Positions 34,148 through 42,789 of a DNA stretch of 64,000 nucleotides are shown piece after piece (within the stretch, counting starts at the first letter, position 1; each line of letters begins with the position of its first letter). The position numbers and the translations under genes were made by a program. Source of the stretch: Glaciihabitans sp. dw_435. GTDB taxonomy: Bacteria; Actinomycetota; Actinomycetes; Actinomycetales; Microbacteriaceae. The stretch is from contig NZ_JAAVUZ010000005.1 in the NCBI RefSeq assembly GCF_018449675.1, positions 151,668 through 215,667 of the forward strand. The letters are read 5' to 3'. The notes under the pieces are model-generated. The model did not search any database, was not told the origin of the DNA, and saw nothing but the letters and a program-made list of their open reading frames with translations.

Positions 34148-34924
34148 ATGACCACCGCACTCGTCGGAAAGACCGCGCTCGTCACCGGCGCCGCGTCGGG
34201 CATTGGCCGGGCCGTCGCGACACGATTCGCCCGCGAGGGAGCCACCGTGATCTTCGCGGACATCGACGGTGACGGCGCCGCGGAGGCGGCCAGCGCCGCG
34301 GGCGGGCTCTCGTCGGGTGTGCGAATGGATGTCACGGACGAGGCCAGCGTCGAAGCGGCCTATGCCGAGGTCGTGAACCGCGGACTGCGCGTCGACGTCG
34401 TGGTGGCCAACGCCGGGGTGCAGCTCTTCGGCCGGGACAACAAGATCGCCGAGGTGGAGCTGGAGACGTTCCGCCGCACCGTCGAGGTGAACCTCGTCGG
34501 GACGTTCCTGACCGTCAAACACGCGGTCCGGGCGATGCTCGCGGACGCCGACGACTCGGGCGCCACCGGTGGCTCCATCATCCTCACCGGCAGCCCCACC
34601 GCGCTTAACGGTGAGGGCGCCGACTTTGCCTCCTACAGCTCCTCCAAGGCCGGCGTTCATGGCATGGGCCGCGCCGTCGCCATGGCATATGCCAAAAATG
34701 GCATTCGAGTGAACACGGCGGTTCCCGGGTACACCGAGACCCCGCTGGTTGCGGCGATTTCGGGCGACCTCGAGGCGCGGGCCGCGATCACCTCGCGCAT
34801 CCCGCTCGGCCGGCCGGGTTCGGCGGCTGACGTGGAGGGGATCATGGTCTTCCTCGCGAGTGACGAATCCGCCTACGCGACCGGGAGCGAGTTCCGGGTC
34901 GACGGCGGAATGACGACGTTGTAG
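34148..34924 (+). CDS. Short-chain dehydrogenase/reductase
   Basis: About 258 aa from ATG 34148 behind AGGGAGAG. Classical SDR: cofactor loop VTGAASGIGRAV, ANAGV, catalytic Ser in ILTGSPT and YSSSK, PGYTETPL, and the C-terminal YATGSEFRVDGGMTTL. NAD(H) preference is suggested by the acidic DIDG at the end of strand 2. It is followed 6 nt later by the apionate-lactonase-like gene, so both are an operon; oxidation of a sugar to a lactone is the natural first step. The substrate is not provable from sequence. Confidence 0.9.
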   Translation: MTTALVGKTALVTGAASGIGRAVATRFAREGATVIFADIDGDGAAEAASAAGGLSSGVRMDVTDEASVEAAYAEVVNRGLRVDVVVANAGVQLFGRDNKIAEVELETFRRTVEVNLVGTFLTVKHAVRAMLADADDSGATGGSIILTGSPTALNGEGADFASYSSSKAGVHGMGRAVAMAYAKNGIRVNTAVPGYTETPLVAAISGDLEARAAITSRIPLGRPGSAADVEGIMVFLASDESAYATGSEFRVDGGMTTL

Positions 34925-34930
34925 CCGGCG

Positions 34931-36805
34931 ATGACCGACGACGCGGATGACTGGAACGACGGCGAACCCGCGCCCCGGGTCATCCACTCGGGGCATTGGT
35001 CGATCACGCTGCGCGGCGACTCCCTCTCGGACGTGCGCCACGACGGCGAGCTCGTGCTGCGGGCGATCCGCGTCGTGGTGCGCGATCACGACTGGCGCAC
35101 CATCCCGGCGACCGTCGAGTCGGTGGATGAGCGCCCGACGTCCGCGGGTCTCGAGGTGCGGCTGTCCGTGCGCAACCACGGCCTTGGCGTCGATTTCGCC
35201 TGGGCCTGCCTGCTGACGCTCGCGGACGGCGAGCTGCGGTTCGACGTCGAGGGCCGCGCGCTGTCGGGGTTCCGGCGCAATCGCATCGGCATCGTGGTGC
35301 TGCACCCGACGGAGGTGGCGGGCTCCCCGCTGGAGATGCGACACGGGTCGGGGGCAGCGGATGACACGAGCACCGCGTTTCCCGTGGAGATCGCGCCCCA
35401 CCAGCCGGCGATAGACGTCGCGGGTCTGGCCTGGCGCACCGCAGCGGGTGAACACGACCTCGCCTTCCGGGGGGACGTGTTCGAGATGGAAGACCAGCGC
35501 AACTGGACGGATGCCTCGTTCAAGACCTACAGCACGCCGCTGTCGGAGCCGTTTCCCGTGCAGCTGCGCCCGGGCGATGTCGTGCGGCAGGGGATCGTGC
35601 TGCGGACGCGGGCCCTGGCGCCGTCGGGGGAGTCCGTGGCGCCGTCCGCAGGGCTCGCGGCGCCGTCCGGCAGTTCTGCGGAACCTCCGGGCGATCCCGC
35701 ACGCTGGAGGGTGCGACTGGTGAACCAGGGGCGCGTTGTGCCGCAGATCGTGGTGGGCGCGTCCACGGCCCCGCGGGACGACGCGGCCCCGCGGCTCGGC
35801 CGCGCCCTTCCGGTTCTGGTCGAGCTCGACACCCGCGCCGCGAACTGGCGGGCAGCCCTCGACCGCGCAGTGGAGGACGCACGCGGGGAGCCGCTCGACG
35901 TGCGCATCATCGCGTCGGACGTCCAACGCGGCCCCTCGGGCGATTCCGCGCCCGGCGACCCCATCGCCGGGGTGCTCGACGCGCTCCGCGGGGTACCCCT
36001 GCTGCGGATTGGCGTGTTCGATCCGGCGACTCACTGCAGTGAGCCCGGGCAGTGGAAACGGCTGCGAGTGGAAACGGCGGCCCGGGGCATCCGTGTCCCC
36101 CTCGTCGGCGGGACGCGGGCGCACTTCACCGAGCTGAACCGGCAGCACGAGCGACTCCTCGATACCGGGCGCGACACCGACGGTGGCGGCATCGCCGGCA
36201 CCGACGCCCTCACCTTCAGCATCACGCCGCAGATGCACGACTCCGGCCGCGATCAGGTGATCGCGTCCCTCGCGGTGCAGCGGCTCGTCGCCGAACAGGC
36301 GGTGCGCATCGCCGCCGGGCGTGCGGTGCACATCGGGCCAGTGACCCTGCGGGCGCGCTTCAACGCCGTCGCCACGGAACCACCTCCGCCGGCGGCGGAG
36401 CCCACCGTCGACGCGGGCTACGGCCCCGAGTTCGTCTGGCGGGCGACCGACCCCCGGCAGCGTTCCCGCGGGTTCGCGGCGTGGCTCATCGCGTCGGTCG
36501 CAGCTCTCGCGGTTCCGGGGGTCGAGAGCATCACGGTCGGAGAGGCGTGGGGTCCGCGCGGCGTCGAGAGCGCCGCGGACGAAGCCCTCACCTGGATCGC
36601 GGACATCGCCGGCTGGGTACTCCTCGGGCCCGTCGGCGAGCTGGCACCCGGGGTCGCGGCGATCGCCGCCCGCCGCAACGGCATGACCGTGGTGCTCGCC
36701 GCCAACGTTGGCGCAGAGCATCGCACGATAACGATCGGGGCAGCGGATGTCCCGGACAGGGTCATCACCCTGCCTCCGGCGTCAGCGCTCCGAATCGAGG
36801 TGTAG
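34931..36805 (+). CDS. D-apionate lactonase-like protein (ApnL-like)
   Basis: About 624 aa. I recognise it mainly by FRGDVFEMEDQRNWTDASFKTYST and GFRRNRIGIVVLHP, blocks seen in D-apionate lactonases (ApnL). Those proteins hydrolyse D-apionolactone, made by oxidation of D-apiose, and have a beta-sandwich N-terminal part and a barrel-like C-terminal part. A serine/proline-rich linker (LAPSGESVAPSAGLAAPSGSS) lies near residue 240. There is no signal peptide. It follows the SDR by 6 nt and sits next to a plant-sugar locus, which fits. The lactonase role is inferred from family similarity recalled from memory, so moderate confidence. The stop is directly adjacent to the TetR stop (TAG-CTA). Confidence 0.6.
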   Translation: MTDDADDWNDGEPAPRVIHSGHWSITLRGDSLSDVRHDGELVLRAIRVVVRDHDWRTIPATVESVDERPTSAGLEVRLSVRNHGLGVDFAWACLLTLADGELRFDVEGRALSGFRRNRIGIVVLHPTEVAGSPLEMRHGSGAADDTSTAFPVEIAPHQPAIDVAGLAWRTAAGEHDLAFRGDVFEMEDQRNWTDASFKTYSTPLSEPFPVQLRPGDVVRQGIVLRTRALAPSGESVAPSAGLAAPSGSSAEPPGDPARWRVRLVNQGRVVPQIVVGASTAPRDDAAPRLGRALPVLVELDTRAANWRAALDRAVEDARGEPLDVRIIASDVQRGPSGDSAPGDPIAGVLDALRGVPLLRIGVFDPATHCSEPGQWKRLRVETAARGIRVPLVGGTRAHFTELNRQHERLLDTGRDTDGGGIAGTDALTFSITPQMHDSGRDQVIASLAVQRLVAEQAVRIAAGRAVHIGPVTLRARFNAVATEPPPPAAEPTVDAGYGPEFVWRATDPRQRSRGFAAWLIASVAALAVPGVESITVGEAWGPRGVESAADEALTWIADIAGWVLLGPVGELAPGVAAIAARRNGMTVVLAANVGAEHRTITIGAADVPDRVITLPPASALRIEV

Positions 36806-37411
36806 CTACAGGTCGATCGTCAGGAGGGGACGCACGTACCTGCGTACTTCTTCGACCATGTCGATCGAGTCCCGGTCGAGTAGCCACTGAACCTGCAGGC
36901 CGTCCATGAGGGCAATGAGGGTTCGCGCCGCGCTTCCCGGATCCACGTCGGGCGCCAGCTCACCGCGCGACTTCATGAGCTCGAAGGATTCGGTCGCGAT
37001 GCCCACCACGTAGGAGTAGCGGTTGATGAAGTAGTGGTGGGCGGGGTGCTCGGGCGAGGTCGCCTCGGCCGACAGTACGCAGTACAGCTCGACGAGTCCG
37101 GGCACTCCCGAGTTGTACTCGACGAGGTCAACGAGCCCGCGGATGGTGTCGATTCCCCCGTCCGGCGTCATGTTCATTCGCTCGCGCGAAATGTCATCGC
37201 GCAACTCGAGGACTCCGGCGAGAAGCTCGTTCTTGTTGGAGAAATGATGCAGGAGTCCCGCCTGGCTGATGCCCACACGCTCGGCGATCTCGCGGATCGA
37301 TCCGTTGCGGAATCCCGAGCTCGAAAACACCTCGACACCGGCGTCGAGGATCTCGCGCCGGCGCTCGGCGGTCTTCGCATAGCTGCCACGCAGCGTCCCT
37401 GGGCTACCCAT
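36806..37411 (-). CDS. TetR-family transcriptional regulator of the carbohydrate locus
   Basis: About 201 aa. N-terminal HTH: RREILDAGVEVFSSSGFRNGSIREIAERVGISQAGLLHHFSNKNELL. The C-terminal part is of the TetR_C_6 type. It is divergent from the oligosaccharide importer operon; the 124-nt gap carries a large inverted repeat. Repression lifted by a sugar is the likely model. It converges with the ApnL-like gene. Confidence 0.92.
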   Translation of the reverse strand: MGSPGTLRGSYAKTAERRREILDAGVEVFSSSGFRNGSIREIAERVGISQAGLLHHFSNKNELLAGVLELRDDISRERMNMTPDGGIDTIRGLVDLVEYNSGVPGLVELYCVLSAEATSPEHPAHHYFINRYSYVVGIATESFELMKSRGELAPDVDPGSAARTLIALMDGLQVQWLLDRDSIDMVEEVRRYVRPLLTIDL

Positions 37412-37424
37412 TTGGTGAGAGTAA

Positions 37425-37458
37425 CACTAGTTTTCGCCGAATTTTTGAAAACCTAGTG
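37425..37458. promoter_or_regulatory. TetR operator candidate upstream of the importer operon
   Basis: CACTAGTTTTC (37425-37435) and GAAAACCTAGTG (37447-37458) form an inverted repeat with one base missing in the left arm and an 11-nt centre. It lies just 14 nt before the TetR start and 78 nt before the binding protein, in the shared promoter gap, so it can serve both directions. Confidence 0.7.
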
Positions 37459-37535
37459 ACTATTCGTTTTTTGTGTTAGTTTCCTTTCCCAGAGGTGGTC
37501 CAACGGAGGATCCCCCGATCTGAAAGGGACCAACG

Positions 37536-39056
37536 ATGTTCCGATGGAAGAGGCTCGCGGCAGTTGCTGCCGTGGCCGCGATCGCCCTCACGGGGTGCGC
37601 GGCAAACACCGGATCCACCAGCGCCGCAAGCAGCACACTCACGCTCGGGGTACTCGTACCCGCAACAACGTTCTCGGCCGAGGGTATGAACTGGGCAAAT
37701 GAGTCGCCCTACGGCCAGGCGGTCTACGACGGTCTGGTTCGCGCAAACCCGGACGGTGAAATCGTGCCGTGGCTCGCCACCAAGTGGGAGTACAACGCGG
37801 ACAACACCGTGCTCACCATGACCCTTCGCGATGACGTGAAGTTCTCCGACGGAACTCCTTTTACAGCGGATGTCGCAGCGCAGAACATCATTCGTTTCCG
37901 TGACGGCGACTCCGCCAACAAGTCGTTCCTTGTCAACGTCGCTGACGCCAAGGCGGTGGATGCCACGACTCTGCAGATCACGCTCAAGGCGGCTGATCCG
38001 GCACTGCTGACGTACCTGTCGCAGAATGCCGGACTGCAGGAAAGCCCGAAGGCGTTCGACAGTGCCGACATCAAAACAAAGCCCGTCGGCTCGGGTCCGT
38101 ACCTGCTCGACAGCACCTCGACAGTCATCGGATCCTCCTACGTCTTTACCAAGAACCCCGACTACTGGGCGCCGGACGACCAGCACTACAGCAAGGTTGT
38201 CTACAAGGTGTTCACGACACCAACTGCCCTGCTCAACGCGGTCAAGGGTGGTCAGGTCAACGCCACGAACACCTACGACAACACCACGCTCGACCAGATG
38301 GAAGCGGTGGGCTTCACCACCAACAAACTCGAGCTCAACTGGACGGGCCTGATCCTGTTCGACCGCGGCGGCACCGTCTCCAAGCCGCTCGCCGATGTGC
38401 GGGTTCGCCAGGCGATCAACTACGCGTTTGACTCGGCCGCACTGCTCAAGGCGGTCGGCAAGGGCTACGGCACGGTGACCGGCCAGATCTTCCCGACCAA
38501 CTCGCCGGCGTTCGACGCAGCTCTTGACACCACGTACTCCTACGACCCGGCGAAGGCGAAGCAACTGCTGGCCGACGCGGGATACGCCAACGGCTTCACT
38601 CTCGACCAGCCGAGTTCCGCGTTCTTCGGAACCGCGATCTACACGCTGATCTCGCAGCAGTTGAAGGACGTGGGCATCACGGTCAAGTACACCGACCCCG
38701 GCAACAACTTCATCGCCGACCTGCTGGCGCCCAAGTACCCGTCCTCGTACATGACGCTGCAGGAAGACCCGAGGGCATGGCAGATCGCGAACTTCGCCCT
38801 CACGCCCGAGGCCACCTTCAACCCGTACCACTACGTGGACAAGACGGTGGTTGACCTGACCGCGAAGATCCAGACGGGCACGACCGCGGAGGCCGACCAG
38901 GCCGCCAAGGACCTCAACGCCTACATCGTGAAGGAGGCGTGGTTCGCTCCCTGGTACCGCCAGCAGTCCAGCTTCATGACGGACAAGAACACCACCACAA
39001 CGGTGCAGCAGGGCAATGCCTACCCCTACCTCTGGAACTTCCTCCCGAAGTCCTGA
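37536..39056 (+). CDS. Opp/Dpp-type ABC substrate-binding lipoprotein, probable oligosaccharide receptor
   Basis: About 506 aa from ATG 37536 behind AAAGGGA. The signal peptide ends in lipobox AIALTGC. SBP_bac_5 fold: YGQAVYDGLVRANPDGEIVPWLATKWEYN, LRDDVKFSDGTPFTADVAAQNI, PVGSGPYLL, DVRVRQAINYAFD. This family binds peptides but also cello-, xylo- and manno-oligosaccharides. The downstream four glycosidases favour an oligosaccharide ligand. It is the first gene of the importer operon; a strong hairpin sits after its stop, which would give more of it than of the permeases. Confidence 0.92.
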   Translation: MFRWKRLAAVAAVAAIALTGCAANTGSTSAASSTLTLGVLVPATTFSAEGMNWANESPYGQAVYDGLVRANPDGEIVPWLATKWEYNADNTVLTMTLRDDVKFSDGTPFTADVAAQNIIRFRDGDSANKSFLVNVADAKAVDATTLQITLKAADPALLTYLSQNAGLQESPKAFDSADIKTKPVGSGPYLLDSTSTVIGSSYVFTKNPDYWAPDDQHYSKVVYKVFTTPTALLNAVKGGQVNATNTYDNTTLDQMEAVGFTTNKLELNWTGLILFDRGGTVSKPLADVRVRQAINYAFDSAALLKAVGKGYGTVTGQIFPTNSPAFDAALDTTYSYDPAKAKQLLADAGYANGFTLDQPSSAFFGTAIYTLISQQLKDVGITVKYTDPGNNFIADLLAPKYPSSYMTLQEDPRAWQIANFALTPEATFNPYHYVDKTVVDLTAKIQTGTTAEADQAAKDLNAYIVKEAWFAPWYRQQSSFMTDKNTTTTVQQGNAYPYLWNFLPKS

Positions 39057-39066
39057 GTCTCGACCC

Positions 39067-39099
39067 GAGCGGGTCGCCTCGTCCACAGGCGACCCGCTC
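39067..39099 (+). terminator. Partial terminator/attenuator hairpin after the binding-protein gene
   Basis: GAGCGGGTCGCCT pairs perfectly with AGGCGACCCGCTC across an 7-nt loop, followed by GTTCTCTTCC. It lies between the binding protein and the permease, 11 nt after the stop, and is a common way to get high binding-protein and lower membrane-protein levels. Confidence 0.75.
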
Positions 39100-39140
39100 G
39101 TTCTCTTCCCCGTAGTCACTGCCGACGCAAAGGAACAACG

Positions 39141-40082
39141 ATGTTGACTTTCATCCTCCGGCGGATCGTGTCTGGCGTAGTGCTCGTCTTCGTCATCTCG
39201 ACCGTCGCCTACTTCCTCCTCTACCTCGGCGGTGGCGACATCGCCCGCCGCATTCTCGGGCAGTCGGCGACGCCCGAAACCGTCGCCGAGAAGACCCACG
39301 CGCTCGGCCTCGACCGACCGCTGATCGTGCAGTACGGCGACTGGCTGGCCCACGCGCTTCGGGGTGACTTCGGGGCGTCATGGTTCACCGGCGAGCCGGT
39401 CGCTACCGCGATCACCTCCCGGTTGGCGGTCACTCTCTCCATCGTCATCGGCGCGACGCTCATCAGCGCTGTCGTCGCCGTCGTGCTTGGCGTGCTCGCC
39501 GCCACCCGCCGCGGGTGGATCGACCGGGTCGTGCAGGTCATCTCCATCCTGGGTTTCGCAGTCCCCGGATTCCTCATCGCTCTGGGTCTCGTCTTGATCT
39601 TCGCCATCAACCTCGGATGGTTCGCGCCCACGGGATACGTGCCGATCGAGACATCCTTCTCCGGCTGGATCGGCACCGTCACCCTCCCGATCGTCGCCCT
39701 GTCCATCGGCGGCATCGCCGCGATCGCCCAACAGGTGCGCGGTTCCGTGATTGACGCGCTCCGGCAGGACTACGTGCGCACGCTCCGCAGCCGGGGACTC
39801 TCCTCCGGCCGCGTCATCTACAAGCACGTGCTGCGCAACGCCGGCGGACCGGCCCTCGCCGTGCTCGCCGTGCAGTTCGCCGGCCTCCTCGGCGGCGCCG
39901 TCATCGTCGAGCAAATCTTCGCGATCCCCGGCATCGGGCAGGTGTCGGTGAGCGCGACCTCCCAGGGGGATATCCCCCTCGTCATGGGCCTGGTGCTCGC
40001 CACCGCCGCACTCGTGGTGATCATCAACCTGCTTATCGACCTGCTGCAAGGCTTCCTCAACCCCAAGGTGCGTCTCTCATGA
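39141..40082 (+). CDS. Opp/Dpp-type ABC transporter permease (DppB-like)
   Basis: About 313 aa, six helices. N-terminal ILRRIVSGVVLVFVISTVAYFLLYL, the family ILGFAVPGFLIALGLVLIF, the EAA loop RGSVIDALRQDYVRTLRSRGLSSGRVIYKHVLRN and QIFAIPGIGQ. It forms the channel with the permease half of the next gene. ATG 39141 follows AAAGGA. Its stop overlaps the next start (ATGA). Confidence 0.93.
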   Translation: MLTFILRRIVSGVVLVFVISTVAYFLLYLGGGDIARRILGQSATPETVAEKTHALGLDRPLIVQYGDWLAHALRGDFGASWFTGEPVATAITSRLAVTLSIVIGATLISAVVAVVLGVLAATRRGWIDRVVQVISILGFAVPGFLIALGLVLIFAINLGWFAPTGYVPIETSFSGWIGTVTLPIVALSIGGIAAIAQQVRGSVIDALRQDYVRTLRSRGLSSGRVIYKHVLRNAGGPALAVLAVQFAGLLGGAVIVEQIFAIPGIGQVSVSATSQGDIPLVMGLVLATAALVVIINLLIDLLQGFLNPKVRLS

Positions 40083-41908
40083 TCGAACCCGTTGTCGCCG
40101 TCCCCACCCCCGCCGACCTGGCGCGTGCCAGCCGCGTCTCGCTCTTCCGGCGCCTGCTGAAGAACCCCACCGGCATCATCGCGCTGGCATTTCTCGTGCT
40201 CATCGCCCTCAGTGCGATCTTCGCGTCCCTGCTCGCGCCGCACGATCCGGATCTGCCGGACATCAACGCCATACTGACAAACAGCGGCCCCGGTCATCTG
40301 CTCGGCACCGACAGTGCTGGCCGCGACGTGCTCTCCCGCCTCCTGTTCGCCGGTCGCTTCAGCCTCGCCGGGGCCTTGCTGGCCCTCGTCATCGCCGCCG
40401 TGATCGGGGTGACAGGCGGACTGATCGCCGGGTACTACGGCAAGTGGTTCGACTCGGTGTCGTCCTGGCTCGCCGGAATGATCATGGCGCTGCCGGGCAT
40501 CGTCGTGCTGCTGGCCGCGCGTGCAGTTCTCGGACCCTCGATGTGGTTGTCGATGGCGATCTTCGGTGTGCTCATGTCTCCCGCCTTCTTCCGGCTCGTC
40601 TACGCGTCGGTGACCGCGGTGCGAAACGAGCTGTATGTGGATGCCGCGCGGGTGTCGGGTCTCAGCGATGCCCGCATCATCGGCAAGCACATCCTCACGG
40701 TGGTGCGAGCCCCGGCGATCATCCAGGCCGCGATCATCGGCGGCATCGCGATCGCCATTCAGGCCGGACTCGAGTTCCTCGGACTCGGGGACACGACCAT
40801 CCCCACCTGGGGAAGCATGCTCAACGACGGCTTCACCAACATCTACTCGAACCCGGCGCTCATCCTCTGGCCGAGCCTCACCATTGGGCTCACCTGTATC
40901 GCGCTGACCCTGCTGGCCAACGCCATGCGCGACGAACTCGAGCGCAGCGGATCGGTGCGCAAGCGCAAGAAGAAGTTCCTCGGCCAGACGGTCTCCATCG
41001 AGCGTGAGCCGGTCATCGTGCACCCCGAGGTGGTGGACGAGGAGCGTTCGTTCGGCGAGGAGTTGCTTCGGGTCAGCGATCTCGCAGTCGGCTACGACCA
41101 ACCCGATGGTTCGGTGAAGGTCGTCGTCAACGACGTCTCACTCGTGGTGCGCCGCGGCGAGGTGCACGGTCTGATCGGTGAATCCGGGTCCGGCAAGACA
41201 CAGACGGCGTGGAGCGTACTTCGCCTGCTACCCGAGGGCGGTCGCATCGTCGGCGGATCGATCGTCTTCGAGGGCACCGACCTCGCGGGCGCATCCGAGA
41301 AGCAGATGACGCGCATCCGGGGCAAGAAGATCGCCTATATCCCGCAGGAGCCGATGTCCAACCTCGACGCCTCCTTCACCATCGGCAGCCAGCTGGTGGA
41401 GCCCATGCGGGTGTGCCTCGGGCTGTCGAAGAAAGACGCCACTGCGCGCGCCCTCGAGCTGCTCGCGAAGGTCGGTATCCCGAACCCCACGCGCACCTTT
41501 GCCGCCTACCCCCACGAGGTCTCGGGCGGCATGGCCCAGCGCGTGCTCATCGCCGGGGCGATCTCGTGCGAACCCGACCTGCTCATCGCCGACGAGCCCA
41601 CCACCGCGCTCGACGTGACGGTGCAGGCCGAGGTGCTCGACCTGCTGCGCGAACTGCAGCGGGAACTGCACATGGGCGTGATTCTCGTCACCCACAACTT
41701 CGGTGTTGTCGCCGACCTCTGCGACCAGGTATCGGTCATGCGGGGCGGCCGCATCGTCGAGACCGGCCCAGTCCGCTCGATCTTCGCGGACCCGCAGCAC
41801 GAGTACACGAGGGCGCTGTTCGACGCAATTCTCGAAGACGGCGAGGCGCGGGGCGATCTCGTCACCTCGCCCCCGGCCGCGGTCGGCCGTCACGGAGCAC
41901 TCTCATGA
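40079..41908 (+). CDS. Fused Opp/Dpp-type permease (DppC-like) and ATPase (DppD-like)
   Basis: About 609 aa with two parts. Residues 1 to about 290 are a DppC-like permease (LFRRLLKNPTGIIALAFLVLI, LGTDSAGRDVLSRLLFAGR, ELYVDAARVSGLSDARIIGKHIL). A linker with a charged patch RKRKKKF leads to an ATPase from about residue 330: Walker A GESGSGKTQ, AYIPQEPMSNLDASFTIG, signature EVSGGMAQRVLIAGAI, LIADEPTTALDVTVQAE. This fusion is known from other actinobacteria and keeps the ratio fixed. Start ATG overlaps the DppB stop; its stop overlaps the next ATPase start. Confidence 0.93.
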   Translation: MIEPVVAVPTPADLARASRVSLFRRLLKNPTGIIALAFLVLIALSAIFASLLAPHDPDLPDINAILTNSGPGHLLGTDSAGRDVLSRLLFAGRFSLAGALLALVIAAVIGVTGGLIAGYYGKWFDSVSSWLAGMIMALPGIVVLLAARAVLGPSMWLSMAIFGVLMSPAFFRLVYASVTAVRNELYVDAARVSGLSDARIIGKHILTVVRAPAIIQAAIIGGIAIAIQAGLEFLGLGDTTIPTWGSMLNDGFTNIYSNPALILWPSLTIGLTCIALTLLANAMRDELERSGSVRKRKKKFLGQTVSIEREPVIVHPEVVDEERSFGEELLRVSDLAVGYDQPDGSVKVVVNDVSLVVRRGEVHGLIGESGSGKTQTAWSVLRLLPEGGRIVGGSIVFEGTDLAGASEKQMTRIRGKKIAYIPQEPMSNLDASFTIGSQLVEPMRVCLGLSKKDATARALELLAKVGIPNPTRTFAAYPHEVSGGMAQRVLIAGAISCEPDLLIADEPTTALDVTVQAEVLDLLRELQRELHMGVILVTHNFGVVADLCDQVSVMRGGRIVETGPVRSIFADPQHEYTRALFDAILEDGEARGDLVTSPPAAVGRHGALS

Positions 41909-42789
41909 GCACGAAGGAACAGACAATGGATGACTCGCTGCTCACCGTCGACAACGTGGTTGTCGAGTACCCGATCAAGGGATTCCGCAAGCCGCCGTTC
42001 ATGGCGCTGAAGGGGGTATCCCTCGACATCCGCCCGGGTGAGACCGTTGGCCTCGTCGGCGAATCCGGCTCCGGCAAGACCACGCTGGGCCGCGCTGTTC
42101 TCGGACTCGCCCCCGTCACGGGCGGCACCATCACCTACAAGGGACAGTCGATCGCGCACCTCGGCCGCGCCCAGCGTCGCGCCCTCTCCAGCGAGATCCA
42201 GGTGGTCTTCCAGGACCCGTACACATCGCTGAACCCGTCGCTCACGATCGAGCAGATCCTCGCGGAGCCGCTGACCGTGCGCAAGGTTCCTGTGAAGGAT
42301 GCCTCCCGCCGCGTGCGGGAACTCCTCGACCAGGTGGGGCTGCCGACGAACTCCGCCGACCGACTGCCGCGCGAGTTCAGCGGTGGCCAACGCCAGCGCA
42401 TCGCCATCGCGCGGGCTCTCGCCCTCGATCCGCGTCTCATCGTGTGCGACGAACCGGTCTCCGCGCTCGACCTCTCCACACAGGCCCGCGTGCTCGACCT
42501 GTTCAAGGAGATCCAGGAACGCACGGGCGTCGCCTACCTCTTTGTGTCCCACGACCTCGCGGTGGTGCGGCACCTCAGTCACCGCGTCGCCGTGATGTTC
42601 CACGGTGAGATCGTGGAGTGGGGCGATGGCGACCAGGTGACGGCCCGCCCGGAGCATCCGTACACGCAGCGGCTGTTCCTCGCCGCTCCCGTGCCAGACC
42701 CCGTGCGGCAGGAGCAGCGCCGCGCCGACCGCCAGCGTCTTCTCGCCGTGCAGGCGGAGCAGGACCTGCAGGCCGGCGCCCATGTCTGA
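41905..42789 (+). CDS. Opp/Dpp-type ABC ATPase (DppF-like)
   Basis: About 294 aa. ATPase with Walker A GESGSGKTT, VVFQDPYTSLNPSLTIEQIL, signature EFSGGQRQRIAIARAL, CDEPVSALDLSTQA, and the Opp-specific C-terminus HPYTQRLFLAAPVPDP. It pairs with the fused ATPase of the previous gene. ATG 41905 is in the overlap ATGA with the upstream stop; ATG 41926, with AAGGA before it, is the alternative. The GH42 gene starts inside its last codons. Confidence 0.93.
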   Translation: MSTKEQTMDDSLLTVDNVVVEYPIKGFRKPPFMALKGVSLDIRPGETVGLVGESGSGKTTLGRAVLGLAPVTGGTITYKGQSIAHLGRAQRRALSSEIQVVFQDPYTSLNPSLTIEQILAEPLTVRKVPVKDASRRVRELLDQVGLPTNSADRLPREFSGGQRQRIAIARALALDPRLIVCDEPVSALDLSTQARVLDLFKEIQERTGVAYLFVSHDLAVVRHLSHRVAVMFHGEIVEWGDGDQVTARPEHPYTQRLFLAAPVPDPVRQEQRRADRQRLLAVQAEQDLQAGAHV